Positions 8,702-18,109 of a DNA stretch of 64,000 nt are shown here, one piece after another (within the stretch, counting starts at the first letter, position 1; each line of letters starts with the position of its first letter). The stretch spans positions 1,018,501 to 1,082,500 of the forward strand of contig NZ_OY761445.1 in NCBI RefSeq assembly GCF_963664415.1, given 5' to 3'. Both the position numbers and the translations under genes were made by a program. Under the pieces are notes generated by a model. It saw nothing but the letters and a program-made list of their open reading frames with translations, did no database searches and was not told the DNA's origin. This DNA comes from an uncultured Desulfobacter sp. Lineage in GTDB: Bacteria; Desulfobacterota; Desulfobacteria; Desulfobacterales; Desulfobacteraceae.

Positions 8702-9739
8702 TTACGCTCTTTTTTCAAAATTCAAATGCCGGTATGCATTATCCGAGGCTTTTCTGCCGCTGGAAGTACGCAGCACAAGCCCAATTTTCAATAAATAAGG
8801 TTCCACGACATCCACCAAAGTATCAGTCTCCTCCTGCAATGTTGCTGAAATGGCTTCTATCCCCACAGGTCCACCATTGTAGAATCGAATAATCGTTTCA
8901 AGATAATTGCGATCCAACGGTGTCAGCCCCAGGTTATCAATGCCTTCCAGACTCAGCGCCTCCTTGACGCCTTCGGCTGTCATAATCCCCTGATGCCTGA
9001 CCATGGCATAATCCCGGACTCGCTTGAGAAGCCTGTTGGCAATTCTGGGGGTACCCCGTGATCTTTTTGCAAGCTCCCAAGCGCCGTCATCTGTAATACG
9101 GGTTTTTAAAAGCAGGGCAGACCGTTGAATAATCACCGTCAATTCTTCAACAGAATAAAAATCCAGGGTGCGAAATATGCCAAAACGATCTCGTAACGGC
9201 GCGGACAAAAGTCCTACCCGAGTGGTTGCCCCGATCAGCACGAACTGTTTAAGCCTGTATCTATGGCTTCTGGCATGAATTCCCTTGTCAAAAACAAAAT
9301 CCACGGCAAAATCCTCCATGGCCGGATATAGGAACTCTTCAACCACCTTTGGAATCCTGTGAATTTCGTCCACAAAAAGGATGTCGCCCTCCCCCAAATT
9401 GGTCAGAATACCCACAAGATCCCCACCTTTTTCCAGGGTTGGACCGGAAGTAACGGTCAAATCTTTTCCCATTTCATTGGCAATAATGTAAGACACCGTT
9501 GTTTTCCCAAGCCCGGGGGGACCATGCAACAGAATGTGCTCTAAAGGTTCCCTGCGCATCTTTGCCGCCTGTATAGCAATTTTGAGTGTTTCCACGGCTG
9601 CGGCCTGCCCCACATAATCATCAAAGCAACCGGGACGAAGGGAAACGATCTCCTGGGAATGGTCTTCAATTTTAAGCTTCTCTGAAACCACCCCTTTTTT
9701 ATCTGAACTATAGCTTAAAATGTCTGCGTCGGCGGTCAT
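8702..9739 (-). CDS. ruvB: Holliday junction branch-migration ATPase RuvB
   Basis: The 345-residue protein has Walker A GPPGLGKT, Walker B LFVDEIHRI, sensor 1 IGATTR, the arginine finger region LRDRFG and the C-terminal winged helix (GLVLRTSSGRKASDNAYRHL). It drives branch migration together with RuvA. It overlaps ruvA by four bases (ATGA). The gene order ruvC-ruvA-ruvB is standard. Confidence 0.97.
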   Translation of the reverse strand: MTADADILSYSSDKKGVVSEKLKIEDHSQEIVSLRPGCFDDYVGQAAAVETLKIAIQAAKMRREPLEHILLHGPPGLGKTTVSYIIANEMGKDLTVTSGPTLEKGGDLVGILTNLGEGDILFVDEIHRIPKVVEEFLYPAMEDFAVDFVFDKGIHARSHRYRLKQFVLIGATTRVGLLSAPLRDRFGIFRTLDFYSVEELTVIIQRSALLLKTRITDDGAWELAKRSRGTPRIANRLLKRVRDYAMVRHQGIMTAEGVKEALSLEGIDNLGLTPLDRNYLETIIRFYNGGPVGIEAISATLQEETDTLVDVVEPYLLKIGLVLRTSSGRKASDNAYRHLNFEKRA

Positions 9740-10377
9740 CTGGTCTCCTGATAAATTTCGTCAAACAGATCCTCCGGCGAACTGATGGTTGGATTTTTTT
9801 CAAGGGCCTGCCGGATCATTCTTTTTGCCGATGGCGCAGAGTGCCCAAGCTGTTCAGTAAGGACTTCAGTCACCTGTCTGACCATAATCTGATTTTCTTC
9901 AGGCAACGCATCCGTTGGTTCAGTTAGCGCAGCATCAGGCTCAGATTTTTTGGTTGCAGCAAAAGCCAGAACCTTTCCGTTGAGTGTGGCGACAATTTTC
10001 TCTGCTGTTCTTTTTCCAATACCTGTCAATTGAGATAAAAAGGCCGTATCGCGGTCTTCAATGGCTCGGGCCACCTGTGGAACCGGTCTTGTCAGGGCCT
10101 TTATTGCTTTCATGGGTCCTATGGCAGCCACAGTGATGAACAACTGGAAAAATTCTTTGTCTTCCGGAGTTAAAAACCCGATGAGAACGGGTTTGGGTTG
10201 CCGCTCTGTAACATGGTAATAAATATACAACGCAATTATTTCATTGACCCGGGATTTTTCCATGCACATGGACAGGGTAATGTTGTCCAAAAGGATCTCA
10301 TAACCGATGTGGCCGGCCAGCAGAATAATGCCGTCAGCCTCTTTACGAAGAATTGTGCCCTCAAGATAAGCGATCAT
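9736..10377 (-). CDS. ruvA: Holliday junction DNA helicase subunit RuvA
   Basis: The 213-residue protein begins MIAYLEGTILRKEADGIILL. It has the OB fold, two helix-hairpin-helix motifs (QLTGIGKRTAEKIVATL is the second) and a C-terminal RuvB-binding helix region. It binds the four-way junction and recruits RuvB. The start lies two bases after the ruvC stop codon. Confidence 0.95.
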   Translation of the reverse strand: MIAYLEGTILRKEADGIILLAGHIGYEILLDNITLSMCMEKSRVNEIIALYIYYHVTERQPKPVLIGFLTPEDKEFFQLFITVAAIGPMKAIKALTRPVPQVARAIEDRDTAFLSQLTGIGKRTAEKIVATLNGKVLAFAATKKSEPDAALTEPTDALPEENQIMVRQVTEVLTEQLGHSAPSAKRMIRQALEKNPTISSPEDLFDEIYQETR

Positions 10378-10379
10378 AT

Positions 10380-10874
10380 TTAAATTTTCTTACCCCAATC
10401 ACCCCCATATCGAAAAAGCCCGGTTAATGCCATCCCCAACGCATCCGACGCGTGGAAAGGACGAATGGGCTCATGGTGATTTAGCAAGTGACGCACGGCA
10501 CGTTCCACCTGACACTTATCCGCACTGCCATTGCCCGAAATCACTTTTTTAACCTCTCTGACTGCCACCTCGCGAATCTGCACTCCCGCTTTAAAGGCCG
10601 CCAGAAGCAACACCCCTGAGACTTTTCCCAACATAATACCTGATCCCGGATATTTTTCAAGTGAGTAAATATCTTCAATAACAACAAGGTCCGGCTGTTG
10701 ATCAAGTAAAAAAGATTTGGTTTTACAATATATTTGATTTAGTCTAACCGGCGTTGATTCACCGGCATTTGTGGAGATGCTGCCAAAGGAATAGCCAGCA
10801 ATATGACGGCCTTCCCCTTCAATGACCCCGATGCCGGTTCCGGCAAGACCGGGGTCAATGCCTATGATTTTCAT
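10380..10874 (-). CDS. ruvC: Holliday junction resolvase RuvC
   Basis: The 164-residue protein begins MKIIGIDPGLAGTGIGV, with the first catalytic Asp. It has the glutamate VIEDIY and the C-terminal acidic pair (HASDALGMALTG). It cleaves four-way junctions symmetrically. It is downstream of the tol-pal genes and upstream of ruvAB, all on the minus strand. Confidence 0.95.
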   Translation of the reverse strand: MKIIGIDPGLAGTGIGVIEGEGRHIAGYSFGSISTNAGESTPVRLNQIYCKTKSFLLDQQPDLVVIEDIYSLEKYPGSGIMLGKVSGVLLLAAFKAGVQIREVAVREVKKVISGNGSADKCQVERAVRHLLNHHEPIRPFHASDALGMALTGLFRYGGDWGKKI

Positions 10875-10904
10875 ATTCCATTTTCATAGCCAGGGAAAAC
10901 GCAC

Positions 10905-11750
10905 TCAATTGAGATTTTTAAGCTTTTCCTTGGCATACTTTGCTTCCTGGGAATTGGGATACCGCGTGATCAGCTCTTTGAGGATCAGTCTTGCATTAGC
11001 CTTTTCACCAAGGGCTGCAAATGCGTATCCTTGTTTAAGTCGGGCGGCTGCATTTTTATTTGAATTTGGATAATTTTCCAGTACTTTCTGATATTCCAGA
11101 ATGGCCTTTTCATACCACTCTTCAGCATAATAAGAATCGGCGATCCAGAACCTTGCATTGTCGGCGTTTTTGGAATCCGGGTATTTATTGATAAAATTTT
11201 CGAATTGAATCTTAGCGCTTTCCAAGTCGCCTTGGTCAAACAATTTTTTTGCATGGCCGTACAGACCATCCTCGGTATCCTTCATCTCACCGGATACAGA
11301 ATCATCATTTTGGTCTTTCGGCCCTGACACACTGGGTTCAAACCCCATGTATTTTTCCAGTGCAATCACCTTTTCATAATTCCTGGAAATGGCATTATCC
11401 AAGCGCTCCAGTCTTTTTTCCAAACTTTCCTGACGTTCCTGACCAGTTATACCGAACTTGAAACGCACCTCTTCGAGCTGTCCCTGAATTTTGTGAAAAT
11501 CGTCCTTTAACGACTGAATATCATACTTAACTTCAGCATAATTCTCACGGGTGATTTTGGTGAACTCATCTACCTTTTGTTTAAGGTGTCCAAAATCGTC
11601 TGTCTTTGTCTGATCAAGCCTATTCCGACGGCTGTTATTCTGTTCTATAACGGCCACCCGGGTCTCCAGTGCCTCATACTGATTGGGTGCTATGCAGCCC
11701 GCTATCAAAACAACGGCTGCAAGGCAGGGATAAAAACACAAAGGTTTCAT
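10905..11750 (-). CDS. cpoB: Tol-Pal system protein CpoB/YbgF (lipoprotein form)
   Basis: The 281-residue protein has a lipoprotein signal ending at the lipobox LIAGC. An N-terminal trimerising coiled coil and a C-terminal run of TPR repeats follow (AKKLFDQGDLESAKIQFENF, ADSYYAEEWYEKAILEY, LKQGYAFAALGEKANA). CpoB coordinates outer-membrane constriction with peptidoglycan synthesis. It is the last gene of the tol-pal cluster. Confidence 0.88.
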   Translation of the reverse strand: MKPLCFYPCLAAVVLIAGCIAPNQYEALETRVAVIEQNNSRRNRLDQTKTDDFGHLKQKVDEFTKITRENYAEVKYDIQSLKDDFHKIQGQLEEVRFKFGITGQERQESLEKRLERLDNAISRNYEKVIALEKYMGFEPSVSGPKDQNDDSVSGEMKDTEDGLYGHAKKLFDQGDLESAKIQFENFINKYPDSKNADNARFWIADSYYAEEWYEKAILEYQKVLENYPNSNKNAAARLKQGYAFAALGEKANARLILKELITRYPNSQEAKYAKEKLKNLN

Positions 11751-11870
11751 TTGATACGAAATCCGAAATTAGTTAAATGAGGTATAGGTACATACAGGCG
11801 ATCCCGTCTATATGTACCCGTCAAATGCCCAATAAAAACATCCCCATCAGGGTGTCTTGCCTATACTTTT

Positions 11871-12449
11871 TTACCTGATCACAAACTGTGCACGCCTGTT
11901 GATGCGATAAGCCGCTTCTGTGGGTGCCGGATCCAGAGGTTTTTCTTCCCCAAAGCTCACTGTGCCCAGACGATGGGCTGAAACACCTAAATCCACAAGA
12001 TAATTTCTGGCTGCATTGGCACGCCGTTCCCCCAGGGCCAGATTATAAACTGTGGTACCACGCTCGTCACAATGACCTTCAATCATGACAGTATCAGAAG
12101 GGTTGGCCTGTAGCCAGGCCGCTTTTTCCCGCAGCAGGCTTTTAGCCTGATCGGTAAGTTCAGAACTGTCATAATCAAATAAAATATTCTGATTTAAAAA
12201 GCGGGATTTGGCTTCGACAATCTGTGCCTGCCGCTGATCTTCAAGCTGCTGTGCTTCGATTCGTTCTGCCTCAAGGCGAGCTGCGCGTTCAGCCTCAAGA
12301 CGGGCAGCACGTTCGGCATCCGTTTCGCCGCTTTGTTCCTGATTCATGGTACCAGGATCTGCCACCTTTGGCTTTGAACAGGCGACCATGGTCATAAGTC
12401 CCGCAACCAACACTGTCATCAGAACATTCATCAACACTTGTTTTTTCAT
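11871..12449 (-). CDS. pal: Peptidoglycan-associated lipoprotein Pal
   Basis: The 192-residue protein has a lipobox (MVACS), a short repetitive linker (ERAARLEAERAARLEAERIE) and an OmpA-like C-terminal domain with the peptidoglycan-binding sequence IEGHCDERGTTVYNLALGER..A. ATG 12449 follows AAAAGGAGAAGT; the frame is open further upstream but without a ribosome site. It anchors the outer membrane to peptidoglycan and partners TolB. The linker is an exact short duplication (AARLEAER twice). Confidence 0.95.
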   Translation of the reverse strand: MKKQVLMNVLMTVLVAGLMTMVACSKPKVADPGTMNQEQSGETDAERAARLEAERAARLEAERIEAQQLEDQRQAQIVEAKSRFLNQNILFDYDSSELTDQAKSLLREKAAWLQANPSDTVMIEGHCDERGTTVYNLALGERRANAARNYLVDLGVSAHRLGTVSFGEEKPLDPAPTEAAYRINRRAQFVIR

Positions 12450-12497
12450 CGTACTTCTCCTTTTTTGATTTAAATTCAACAATCCTGCTTATGTTTC

Positions 12498-13850
12498 CTA
12501 ATCAGCTAAGAAACCTGTGTCACCGGACCAATCCGGTTCACTTTGGATGCCGGCCATGGATAGAAGCTGGCGCTGATCCGTACCGGCTGCGGTCATGACA
12601 AATAAATGCGCCCGCCCGCCGTTCCTGTTGGATTTAAAGACAATCAGGCTGCCGTCCGGAGACCAGCATGGATCTTCGTTATCACCCTGTTCTACGGTCA
12701 ACTGCATAGGATTACCAATATGTGGATCAACAGATACAACAAAAATATTGATTTTATTTTTTTCAATTCCCACATAAGCAATTTTTTTTCCGTCCGGGGA
12801 CCAGGCCGGACTGGTATTGTATTTTCCCGAAAATGTTACACGCCGGGCATCTTCCGAATCCAGCCCCTGAATATAAATCTGTGGATTTCCGGACCTGGAT
12901 GAGGTAAAGGCGATCTTTTTACCGTCCGGGGAAAATTTAGGCGACACATTGGATCCCCAACTCTTGGTCACTCTTTTAATAATTTCTCCTTTACGGGTCA
13001 ACAAATATATTTGTTGACCCCCTGAAAAACTTAACGTTGCCGCAAGATTAAGTTTCCCAGGCATCCAGTCCGGAGAAATATTAATTCCCTTATAATTAAC
13101 AATGGTGCCCAGATTATCCTTGAGATTTTTTATAAAAATATCAGGTTTTCCCTTGGCATATGAAACGTAAGCTATCCACCGGCCGTCATGGGACCATGCC
13201 GGAGACAATGAAATACTTTTATGATGGGTGATCTGTCGGGGGTTAAATCCGTCAAAATCGCAAGAATAGATCTCTTTATTTCCATTTACTGTAGAAACAA
13301 AAGCGATTTTTGATCCAAAAACACCGAAATTTCCAGTCAACGCTTTGGCCACTTCCGCACAGAACCGATGAACCATGGCACGGATCTGGGTAACCGACCC
13401 ACTGTATACTTTTCCAACCAAAAGCTTTGTATTAAAGGTATCCATGAGGCGAAGCTGCAATTTTACCTGACCCTCAAGCTCTTCAACACCACCTGTAACC
13501 AGAAGTTCAGCGCCGATACTGGTCCAGTTCTTAAAATTTATCTGACCCAGTTGGATGCCTGATTTTGCAGGATCAGCTAAAAAGGCCGTTGGGCTCATAA
13601 TTTTCAAATAACCTGTAAAATCAAGCCCGGCCTTAAGGATCTGTTCAGCCCGAGCGCCTGCTGCAACCTCAGCCTCATGGCCATTAAAATTCTTAAACGA
13701 CGTCACCGCGACAGGTGTTTTATTTAAGAAGGGGTTTGAAATACTGATATAATCATAATCCTTTGCATGGGCCTGGACTGAAATAAGAATTATGATTGCC
13801 CATATCCAGACTGACTTGTACAGCACATGAAAATATTCGCCTTGATTCAT
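12498..13850 (-). CDS. tolB: Tol-Pal system beta-propeller protein TolB
   Basis: The 450-residue protein has a signal peptide (VWIWAIIILISVQAHA), an N-terminal alpha/beta domain and six PD40/WD-like repeats with the signature PAWSPDGKKIAY. It is periplasmic and binds Pal. It lies between tolA and pal on the same strand. The ribosome site at the start is GGTGG only. Confidence 0.95.
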   Translation of the reverse strand: MNQGEYFHVLYKSVWIWAIIILISVQAHAKDYDYISISNPFLNKTPVAVTSFKNFNGHEAEVAAGARAEQILKAGLDFTGYLKIMSPTAFLADPAKSGIQLGQINFKNWTSIGAELLVTGGVEELEGQVKLQLRLMDTFNTKLLVGKVYSGSVTQIRAMVHRFCAEVAKALTGNFGVFGSKIAFVSTVNGNKEIYSCDFDGFNPRQITHHKSISLSPAWSHDGRWIAYVSYAKGKPDIFIKNLKDNLGTIVNYKGINISPDWMPGKLNLAATLSFSGGQQIYLLTRKGEIIKRVTKSWGSNVSPKFSPDGKKIAFTSSRSGNPQIYIQGLDSEDARRVTFSGKYNTSPAWSPDGKKIAYVGIEKNKINIFVVSVDPHIGNPMQLTVEQGDNEDPCWSPDGSLIVFKSNRNGGRAHLFVMTAAGTDQRQLLSMAGIQSEPDWSGDTGFLAD

Positions 13851-13918
13851 ATAACCACCTATCTATATTTTAGGATTATTTAGTGCCCGACCGACAACCG
13901 TAAATTTTCGCTCAGACA

Positions 13919-14890
13919 CTATTTAAGGCCCCGGGGTGAAAAGCCAAGTACCAACTCGTAAGAAAACATCCCCTTGGGCAATTTCGGAAGGGGATTGGCC
14001 CTCTGTACAGCCTTTTTAGCAGATTCATCCAGATAATTATTTCCAGACCGGGTTTCAAATGAAATATCCCGGATATCACCGTTTTTCAATATTTTTATAA
14101 AAATTCGGACTTCAAGATCCTGATTCAGTCCGGCCATGGCATCATTGAACACCCAATTTTGTTCAATGGCAGACTTGATCACCATCTGATACAGAGTCAA
14201 AGGACTGGCTTCTCCAGCACCTCCGCCACCGGCAATCCCAGCACTCCCATTGCCGTTGGAATTTTGGCCGAGGACACCGTTTTCTTTTGAGGCAACAGAG
14301 GCCTTCATTCGTTCCAGGGCGTTTTTAAGCTGGGCTTGCTTCTGTTTTTCACGCTTTTCAGCCTGTGCCTTTTTAGCTTTCGCCAGATCTTGTTCTAACT
14401 TTTTCTTGGCGATTGCGTCTTGCTTCTTTTTCTTTTCAACAAGATTTTCTTTTGGCGGCTTTTTTTTGGGTGGCTTCTTTTCTCTGTCTGCAATCAGATC
14501 TTTTAGATTACGGGGCTTTGATTTCAAGCTGACATCGGGTTTTATTATTGGGATCTCAGGTTCGTTGGGCTCATCGGGCCGGCTTGAAATTTGTGAAACT
14601 GCGTCAAGGTTCACGGTTTCTGTGCTGTTCGACGGCGGTTCAGCCGGAATTGATGATTTTTCCGCAGTTTGGGCATTGGCAGGCCCGGGCGCAAACGCAA
14701 CCAGATCCACAGTCACAACCTTGGGTTTAGGTGCAGAGAACTGAAAATCATTAAAAAAAAACAAGCTGATAAAAAAAAGTGCATGGCAAATAAAAGAGAT
14801 CAAGCAAACCAGACAAAATCTTCTATAACTGGTGCTTTGAGGCTCACTGATAATGTTTCGCCTGTTTTGGATTTGAGACCGGATATTCAT
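13919..14890 (-). CDS. tolA: TolA-like energy transducer with TonB C-terminal domain
   Basis: The 323-residue protein has one N-terminal membrane helix (LVCLISFICHALFFISLFFF), a proline-rich part and a long Lys/Glu/Ala helix (KKKPPKENLVEKKKKQDAIA). A Gly-rich hinge and a TonB/TolA C-terminal fold (LTLYQMVIKSAIEQNWVFND) follow. It links the TolQR motor to TolB-Pal. The start of tolA lies nine bases after the tolR stop. Confidence 0.9.
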   Translation of the reverse strand: MNIRSQIQNRRNIISEPQSTSYRRFCLVCLISFICHALFFISLFFFNDFQFSAPKPKVVTVDLVAFAPGPANAQTAEKSSIPAEPPSNSTETVNLDAVSQISSRPDEPNEPEIPIIKPDVSLKSKPRNLKDLIADREKKPPKKKPPKENLVEKKKKQDAIAKKKLEQDLAKAKKAQAEKREKQKQAQLKNALERMKASVASKENGVLGQNSNGNGSAGIAGGGGAGEASPLTLYQMVIKSAIEQNWVFNDAMAGLNQDLEVRIFIKILKNGDIRDISFETRSGNNYLDESAKKAVQRANPLPKLPKGMFSYELVLGFSPRGLK

Positions 14891-14899
14891 CTGACGTCA

Positions 14900-15319
14900 T
14901 TAACCAGCCTGATTTTCATCTTCGGGCAAGGTGATCATACCAAGGCTGGTAACACCGGCTTTTTTTATCTGTGACATAATATTGACCACGACACCATAAG
15001 GAACCTTTTTATCTGCCTTAAGGTAAACATTTTTCTTATCCAGATTCTCCATGACCGCTTCAAGCTTTTCTGCCAGAAACGCGGCACTGATCTCCTGATC
15101 GTTAATATACACTTTCATGTCAGCATCAATGGAGATAATCAAATTCTGTTCATCCGTAGGCAATGATTGGGAGGTTGCTGTGGGCAAATCAACGTCGACT
15201 CCCTGAACCATCATAGGTGCAGTGACCATAAAAATTATCAATAAAACCAGCATGACATCCACAAACGGCGTTACGTTGATTTCGGACATCAAGGGGTCAT
15301 TTCCTGATCCAAGCTGCAT
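14900..15319 (-). CDS. tolR: TolR/ExbD proton-channel subunit
   Basis: The 139-residue protein has the single membrane helix with its essential Asp in INVTPFVDVMLVLLIIFMV and a periplasmic domain (KVPYGVVVNIMSQIKKAG). Its start abuts the tolQ stop codon with no gap. It forms the inner-membrane motor with TolQ. Confidence 0.93.
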   Translation of the reverse strand: MQLGSGNDPLMSEINVTPFVDVMLVLLIIFMVTAPMMVQGVDVDLPTATSQSLPTDEQNLIISIDADMKVYINDQEISAAFLAEKLEAVMENLDKKNVYLKADKKVPYGVVVNIMSQIKKAGVTSLGMITLPEDENQAG

Positions 15320-16024
15320 TTAGGCCTCCAGCTTTCTAAGAACATCCCGTTCAATAATATTCAAAAGATCTGATGAGAAACTTTGAAGTTCTGAATTCAA
15401 AACCCGTATGCGATCATTAAAATAATTGTATGCGATAACCGATGGTATTGCCACAGCAAGCCCAGCTGCAGTGGCCACAAGGGCTTCGGAAATACCGGGT
15501 GCAACAACGGCAAGGCTGGCAGACCCGGAGAGTCCGATCCCCTGAAAAGTGCTCATGATACCCCATACCGTACCAAACAGACCGATAAAAGGAGCGGTAT
15601 TGCCGGCTGTTGCAAGAAAAGACACCAACTGAGTCAATCGCCGATTTTCCACATTAATGGCCCGGTTAAGGGTGCGTTTAACACTGCCCATGGCCTGAAA
15701 GGTTGATCGGGTATTCTTCTTTGCTGCAAGATTCTCTTTGCTTTCAGTTCTTGAGGCTTCCATGTAAGCGGCAATAAAAATCCGGGCCAGGGGACCTGAA
15801 CGAAGCGCCTTGGCTTTGGAAAAAGCGTCGGCCAGCGTCCGGCACTGCCAGAACACTTCGGTAAAATCAGCCGAATCCCTAAACGCGTTTCTCACATACC
15901 GAAATTTTATGAATATGATCGACCAGGAGATAATAGAAAAAAACAGCAACAACAACATGATAAACTTTACAACGGGCCCGGCATTGGTAAGCATATATAA
16001 CAGGCCGACTGATTCAGTGGTCAT
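15320..16024 (-). CDS. tolQ: TolQ/ExbB motor protein
   Basis: The 234-residue protein has three membrane helices and the MotA/TolQ/ExbB domain (TQLVSFLATAGNTAPFIGLFGTVWGIMSTFQGIG ends one helix and starts the channel segment; GISEALVATAAGLAVAIPSV is the last). It is first in the tolQRAB-pal-cpoB cluster. Confidence 0.93.
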   Translation of the reverse strand: MTTESVGLLYMLTNAGPVVKFIMLLLLFFSIISWSIIFIKFRYVRNAFRDSADFTEVFWQCRTLADAFSKAKALRSGPLARIFIAAYMEASRTESKENLAAKKNTRSTFQAMGSVKRTLNRAINVENRRLTQLVSFLATAGNTAPFIGLFGTVWGIMSTFQGIGLSGSASLAVVAPGISEALVATAAGLAVAIPSVIAYNYFNDRIRVLNSELQSFSSDLLNIIERDVLRKLEA

Positions 16025-16090
16025 AATTTTTCCTTAAACTATGTTGGCACTTGGGAAAACATAACAGATAAGAAGACATAAATCTATAAG

Positions 16091-16206
16091 GTGTTCGGGC
16101 GGAAAGTCACCCATCTGCGGCGTTGCAGAAGCATTTACAAACCTGGTAACGAAAAGCTTGCTCATCTTTCTGCGCCTTGCATCGGGTCAGCTTTCAGCCC
16201 AAACAC
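16091..16206. repeat. Imperfect 38-bp inverted repeat upstream of tolQ
   Basis: The left arm starts GTGTTCGGGCGGAAAG at 16091; the right arm, read in reverse from 16206, starts GTGTTTGGGCTGAAAG. The arms stay similar for about 38 bases, ending in the GC-rich TGCGGCGTTGCAG / TGCAAGGCGCAGA parts. The sequence between has no gene. It may be a small non-autonomous element or REP-like unit. This accounts for most of the 328-base gap between tolQ and groL; I see no clear promoter. Confidence 0.5.
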
Positions 16207-16265
16207 AAGGTTTAAAGTTTAGTTGAGTATACATATGCGATCATCGACATTACGTCAATAAAAAA

Positions 16266-16294
16266 AAGCCCCTTTGCTTAAAACAAAGGGGCTT
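16266..16294 (-). terminator. Terminator of groESL
   Basis: An 11-bp perfect stem (AAGCCCCTTTG / CAAAGGGGCTT) with a 7-base loop is followed on the minus strand by a run of seven or more T. It lies about 60 bases after the groL stop codon. Confidence 0.85.
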
Positions 16295-16352
16295 AATATC
16301 ACCAAATCACATCATGAACGGGGTGAACCCGCAAATGATGTCACAGGATTTA

Positions 16353-18008
16353 TTACATCATACCGGGCATTCCGCCGCCCATGCCGCCGCCCATTCCACC
16401 GGGCATTCCGCCGCCCATGCCGCCACCTGCATTCTCTTCAGGTTTTTCAGCAATCATGGCTTCGGTAGTCAGCATAACAGAGGCAACAGAGGCTGCATTC
16501 TGAAGGGCATAACGAACCACTTTCTTAGGATCAATAACGCCGGCTTCGATAAGGTCTTCATATACGTCGGTTCTGGCGTTGTATCCAAATGCGCCACTAC
16601 CTTCTTTAACTTTATTGATGACAACAGACCCTTCAACACCGGCGTTGTCCGCAATTTTGCGCAGGGGCCACTCAATGGCCTTGGCAATCACCTGAACACC
16701 TAATTTTTCTTCACCGTCCACGTCAAGTGAATCAAGGGAAGGAATGCATCTAACCAGTGCCACGCCGCCGCCAGGCACGATACCTTCCTCAACAGCTGCA
16801 CGGGTTGCATTCAATGCATCTTCAACGCGGGCTTTCTTTTCTTTCATTTCGGTTTCAGTGGCAGCACCGACATTGATTACAGCCACACCGCCAACCAGTT
16901 TAGCCAAACGCTCCTGCAATTTTTCACGATCATAATCAGAAGAAGTTTCATCAATCTGGGCACGAATCTGTTTTACGCGGCCTTCAAGGGCTTCTCTGGA
17001 TCCGGCACCGTCAACAATAGTGGTATTGTCTTTGTCGATGGAGATGGACTTGGCTTGACCAAGATCCTGAAGCGTAATATTTTCCAGTTTGATACCGATA
17101 TCTTCGGATACAACCTGACCACCGGTGAGGATGGCAATATCTTCGAGCATGGCTTTTCTTCTATCGCCGAAACCAGGAGCTTTAACCGCAGCCACATTCA
17201 GGGTACCACGCAGCTTGTTCACAACCAGCGTAGCCAGGGCTTCTCCTTCTACGTCTTCTGCAACAATGACAAGGGGTTTTCCTGTTTTTGCAATTTCTTC
17301 AAGCACAGGAAGCAGGTCTTTCATGGAAGAAACTTTTTTATCGCAAATCAGGACAAAAGGATTTTCCAGGGCCGCAACCATTTTTTCGGTATCGGTTGCG
17401 AAATAGGGGGAAAGATATCCGCGGTCAAACTGCATACCTTCAACAACGTCAAGGGTGGTATCCATGGATTTGGCTTCTTCAACGGTGATAACACCCTCTT
17501 TGCCTACTTTATCCATGGCTTCGGCAATGATATTGCCAATGGTTTCATCATTGTTGGCGGAAATAGTACCGACCTGGGCGATTTCATTCTGGTCCTTGGT
17601 GGGTTTGGCAAGCTCGCCAAGACCTTCAATGATTTTGGTAACCGCTTTGTCAATACCTCTTTTAATTCCCATGGGGTTGTTACCGGCAACAACCAGGCGT
17701 TGACCCTCTTCGTAAATTGCCCGCGCAAGCACGGTGGCCGTAGTGGTACCGTCACCGGCCATATCAGATGTTTTTGAAGAGACTTCTTTAACCATCTGAG
17801 CGCCCATGTTTTCAAACTTATCTTCAAGATCAATCTCTTTGGCAACAGTGACGCCGTCTTTGGTAACATTGGGAGATCCCCAGGATTTATCAATTACAAC
17901 GTTTCTTCCCTTGGGACCAAGGGTAACCGTTACTGCGTCGGCAAGTGCCTGGACGCCTTTGAGCATTGCTTCACGTGCTTTGGCATCATACTTAATTTCT
18001 TTAGCCAT
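16353..18008 (-). CDS. groL: Chaperonin GroEL
   Basis: The 551-residue protein is full length, starting MAKEIKYDAKAREAML. It has the ATP site GPKGRNVVID and DGTTTATVLARAI and the family signature AAVEEGIVPGGG. The C-terminal GGM repeats are unusually long (several GGGMGGGMPGG units). It folds proteins in the cytoplasm with GroES. It follows groS and ends at a strong terminator. Confidence 0.98.
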   Translation of the reverse strand: MAKEIKYDAKAREAMLKGVQALADAVTVTLGPKGRNVVIDKSWGSPNVTKDGVTVAKEIDLEDKFENMGAQMVKEVSSKTSDMAGDGTTTATVLARAIYEEGQRLVVAGNNPMGIKRGIDKAVTKIIEGLGELAKPTKDQNEIAQVGTISANNDETIGNIIAEAMDKVGKEGVITVEEAKSMDTTLDVVEGMQFDRGYLSPYFATDTEKMVAALENPFVLICDKKVSSMKDLLPVLEEIAKTGKPLVIVAEDVEGEALATLVVNKLRGTLNVAAVKAPGFGDRRKAMLEDIAILTGGQVVSEDIGIKLENITLQDLGQAKSISIDKDNTTIVDGAGSREALEGRVKQIRAQIDETSSDYDREKLQERLAKLVGGVAVINVGAATETEMKEKKARVEDALNATRAAVEEGIVPGGGVALVRCIPSLDSLDVDGEEKLGVQVIAKAIEWPLRKIADNAGVEGSVVINKVKEGSGAFGYNARTDVYEDLIEAGVIDPKKVVRYALQNAASVASVMLTTEAMIAEKPEENAGGGMGGGMPGGMGGGMGGGMPGMM

Positions 18009-18109
18009 CGTATTTTATCTCCGTCGATTTATTTCATTAAATTGAAGTATATATTAATTCAAGCCTGACACCCTGAAATAAAAATTAAGTTTCAGGGGTT
18101 GTACAAATA

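Noticed and set aside
14250..14744. 164-residue plus-strand frame with many Phe/Ser/Arg
   Set aside because: It is the antisense of the lysine-rich tolA helix.
16314..17777. Long plus-strand frames across groL
   Set aside because: They are antisense shadows of the conserved GroEL codons; no ribosome sites and no family similarity.
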